Source of the DNA: Hyphococcus formosus
GTDB taxonomy: Bacteria > Pseudomonadota > Alphaproteobacteria > Caulobacterales > Parvularculaceae
Direction of reading: 5' to 3'
Assembly (NCBI RefSeq): GCF_046736345.1
Contig: NZ_CP157210.1
Location: 1,054,001-1,118,000, forward strand
Length of the DNA stretch: 64,000 bases
Shown: piece after piece, positions 62,136 through 64,000 of the stretch
Layout of the letters: each line of letters opens with the position of its first letter
Position numbering within the stretch: position 1 is the first letter of the stretch
Notes under the pieces: model-generated
Databases searched by the model: none
Told to the model about the DNA's origin: nothing
What the model saw: the letters and a program-made list of their open reading frames with translations, nothing else
Program-made: the position numbers and the translations under genes

Positions 62136-62244
62136 GCGCCATTTATAACATTGCCCAATTAGGAAATTTTGCCATTCTTAGCGTGTTATTGATATTTTAC
62201 GGGATATTTTCTATCTTCTCATCGCTTTTTCGGGAATATTTCTC

Positions 62245-62706
62245 ATGATAGACAAGATCGACAACCAAATTCTCGACCTTATCCAGGCTGACAGCCGACT
62301 CACCAATGCGGAAATTGCCGAAAAAGTCGGCCTTTCCCAATCCGCCTGTCATCGCCGTGTCAAACAACTCGAAGATGCGGGGGTAATCGAGGGATATTCG
62401 GCGCGAATAAATCGTGGCGCAATCGGACTTAACGTCTTTGCCTATGTTTTCGTCAAGCTTGATTTCCATACAGAGGAAAATATCGATGCGTTCGAACGAG
62501 GCGTGAATTTGATCGAGGAAGTAGTATCGTGTTCCGCAATTTCGGGGGGCGGCGATTACATTCTACAGGTTGTGGCACGGGATATGGATGGTTTTGCCGA
62601 AGTCGCACTTAAAAAACTCGCGCGACTTCCGGGCGTAAAAGATTCATCGTCCAACTTTGTACTCTCGACAATGAAACAGTCGGCGGGATGGCCACTCTCA
62701 ATCTAG
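62245..62706 (+). CDS. Lrp/AsnC family regulator
   Basis: A 153-residue protein with an N-terminal winged helix-turn-helix (LTNAEIAEKVGLSQSACHRRVKQLEDAGVI) and a C-terminal RAM ligand domain (ISGGGDYILQVVARDMDGF). Lrp/AsnC proteins sense amino acids and often control the adjacent gene. The divergent phenylalanine hydroxylase suggests that phenylalanine or tyrosine is the ligand. The gap holds repeated GATATTTT-like elements that could be its binding sites. Confidence 0.93.
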   Translation: MIDKIDNQILDLIQADSRLTNAEIAEKVGLSQSACHRRVKQLEDAGVIEGYSARINRGAIGLNVFAYVFVKLDFHTEENIDAFERGVNLIEEVVSCSAISGGGDYILQVVARDMDGFAEVALKKLARLPGVKDSSSNFVLSTMKQSAGWPLSI

Positions 62707-62732
62707 CTGGCGGCGAGCATGCTCACCCTGCG

Positions 62733-63266
62733 TCAGGCTTCGGGGCGCAAGAAAGCCTGACGCTGGGCAAACAATGCAAGCTCGGCGCGCGTCAACGCAC
62801 CGTTGGCATTAAGGTCCGACGACAAGAAAATCGCTTCTTGCAGACCTTTATACTCCCCGTGCTGCATTTTTCCGTCCTCGCCCGCATAGGCGTAAAACGT
62901 ATGACGTGAGACCGCATCAATGCGCGCATGTTCGGCAGGCGACAGCGCAGCGGATGTGCGATCAGGCAAAGAAATCGTCTCGTAGGAGTTTGTTTTCTCA
63001 ACAACGACAAAGCCGTTCAAATTCGCAAGCTCAGCGGTCACGATATTGAGCGCGGCAAATTCATCGACACTAAGCGCGTTGTCGCCATCCTGATCGGCGC
63101 GGAAAAATACCTGATCAGCATGAATAGATGCTTCGGTCTTTGAAAGCTTGGTCAACTCATCATTGTCATAAGCAGGACCGGGATTGATACCAACCAAAGA
63201 AGTAACAGCAACACCAGCGGCTGCGAGTGTAGCGACGACTGAGTTCATAAAAATTGAAGTGGGCAT
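62733..63266 (-). CDS. exported EF-hand calcium-binding protein
   Basis: A 177-residue protein with an N-terminal hydrophobic segment (about 8-25) and three EF-hand-like loops: DQDGDNALSVDEF near 59-71, AGEDGKMQHGEY near 128-139, and SDLNANGALTRAEL near 149-162. The first and third have the better calcium pattern. GAGGAG lies 8 bases before the ATG. It may be periplasmic. Calcium binding is likely for at least one loop; the wider function is unknown. It lies alone between the Lrp gene and the sterol desaturase gene. Confidence 0.82.
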   Translation of the reverse strand: MPTSIFMNSVVATLAAAGVAVTSLVGINPGPAYDNDELTKLSKTEASIHADQVFFRADQDGDNALSVDEFAALNIVTAELANLNGFVVVEKTNSYETISLPDRTSAALSPAEHARIDAVSRHTFYAYAGEDGKMQHGEYKGLQEAIFLSSDLNANGALTRAELALFAQRQAFLRPEA

Positions 63267-63432
63267 GACAACGCTCCTCTAACTCAGACATTAGATAAAC
63301 GCCTGAGCGGGGCCGAAGTTCGGGTTAATCATGAATTTATCGGGGCGAGCGCGGCAAAAATCGGGCGAATAAGGCGAAATTCCGCCATTTTCTACTGCCG
63401 CGTGTATCAAGCCCAATAAGGTCGCCCGAGAC

Positions 63433-64000
63433 CTATTCAGCGGGCTGCTGCGCCAATTTCTCCGGCGTTTGGGCCTGTTCCGGCGGGGTGCCATGTACCC
63501 GCGCCCATCGCTCTTTGATCATCTTTGAGGTCAGCCGAGAGCCGTCTGGCGACCATCCGGGCGGTCCAAATGTATAGCCGAGCACCTCACGAAGGGACTT
63601 TGCCGAGACTACGTCTTTGGCGATCCCGATCCATTCATGGAATGAAATCACGAGCGGATTGAATGTGCCGAGGTTTTTGACAATTCCATAGCGCGGTTTT
63701 TCGGTTTCATCTTCTTTTATGAAAGTACCGAACAGCCGATCCCAAATAATCAGTGTCCCTGCATAATTGGCGTCGAGATATTTTGGATTGGTTGCATGGT
63801 GAACCCGATGGTGGCTCGGCGTATTAAAGATCCATTCAAATGGCCCCATCCGCGAAATCAGCTCTGTGTGTATCCAGAATTGATAGAGCAGATTGATCGC
63901 GCCCACGAACAAAACCATCGCCGGATGAAACCCAATCAAAACCAAAGGCGTTTTAAATAGCACCTGCGCTAAAATCTGCCCGGTCCAGGTTTGGCGCAAT
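63433..64000 (-). CDS. sterol desaturase/fatty acid hydroxylase family protein, N-terminus cut off
   Basis: The visible 188 residues are the C-terminal part of an integral membrane di-iron enzyme; the gene runs past the window end. The His-box HRVHHATNPKYLDANYAG is characteristic of the family, and helices around FNTPSHHR and LVLIGFHPAMVLFVGAINLL fit the membrane core. Members hydroxylate or desaturate lipids; sterol use is not implied. The missing first His-boxes would lie beyond base 64000. Confidence 0.9.
   Translation of the reverse strand, partial: LRQTWTGQILAQVLFKTPLVLIGFHPAMVLFVGAINLLYQFWIHTELISRMGPFEWIFNTPSHHRVHHATNPKYLDANYAGTLIIWDRLFGTFIKEDETEKPRYGIVKNLGTFNPLVISFHEWIGIAKDVVSAKSLREVLGYTFGPPGWSPDGSRLTSKMIKERWARVHGTPPEQAQTPEKLAQQPAE

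Overview
The window reads as a chromosomal segment of a free-living, aerobic, probably marine alphaproteobacterium. Supporting signs are a CobT-type cobaltochelatase subunit, a ccmF-ccmG-ccmH-ccmI cytochrome c maturation operon, an initiator tRNA with a C1:A72 mismatch, an alphaproteobacterial-style psp locus, PRC-barrel and NnrU proteins, and a TonB-receptor peptide locus. GC content is moderate and codon use looks even. I see no prophage, insertion sequence or CRISPR array. The genus cannot be fixed from this sequence alone; a Parvularculales or Hyphomonadales relative is a guess.

Layout. 1-10.1 kb: the 3' end of uvrA, then housekeeping and envelope genes (PRC-barrel protein, solute-binding protein, NnrU, apt, M13 peptidase lipoprotein, cobT, a cytochrome b561-YceI fusion with a separate YceI, nitroreductase). 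10.2-13.5 kb: a fused 2-oxoacid dehydrogenase E1 followed by a malonyltransferase-like protein. 13.5-21.4 kb: a cyclic-AMP neighbourhood with a CRP-type regulator, two tandem 28-residue membrane-protein genes each behind a perfect TGTGA-N6-TCACA site, and a three-gene operon (TPR/beta-barrel protein, FecR-domain protein, CHASE2 adenylate cyclase). 22.4-38.2 kb: a long run of redox genes, including a flavoprotein/cNMP-binding/ferredoxin fusion, a membrane protein with candidate haem ligands, an FHA-transmembrane-decahaem protein, a pentahaem protein, glutamate dehydrogenase, a GlcG/HbpS-like lipoprotein, an outer-membrane barrel and a 1297-residue decahaem protein with a C-terminal beta-propeller. 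It converges on ccmFGHI (38.2-42.8 kb), which attaches haem to such proteins.

42.9-47.5 kb: an M14 carboxypeptidase, aspS, rnd and tRNA-fMet. 47.7-56.9 kb: a peptide/amino-acid uptake and breakdown locus (TonB receptor, aminotransferase, secreted S41/PDZ-like protein, cation symporter, dipeptidase) with a divergent TetR regulator and a palindromic operator. 57-58.1 kb: a Ppx/GppA phosphatase. 58.2-61.3 kb: a psp stress operon with a sigma-54 promoter, divergent pspF and two extra small-protein genes. 61.3-64 kb: phenylalanine hydroxylase with a divergent Lrp-family regulator, an EF-hand protein and a truncated sterol desaturase.

The two most interesting systems are the multihaem redox island, which has 25 haem-binding motifs in three proteins plus cNMP- and FHA-based sensory domains, and the adjacent cAMP circuit: a membrane cyclase, a CRP-like regulator with CRP-type DNA-contact residues, and duplicated CRP-site/small-membrane-protein cassettes.
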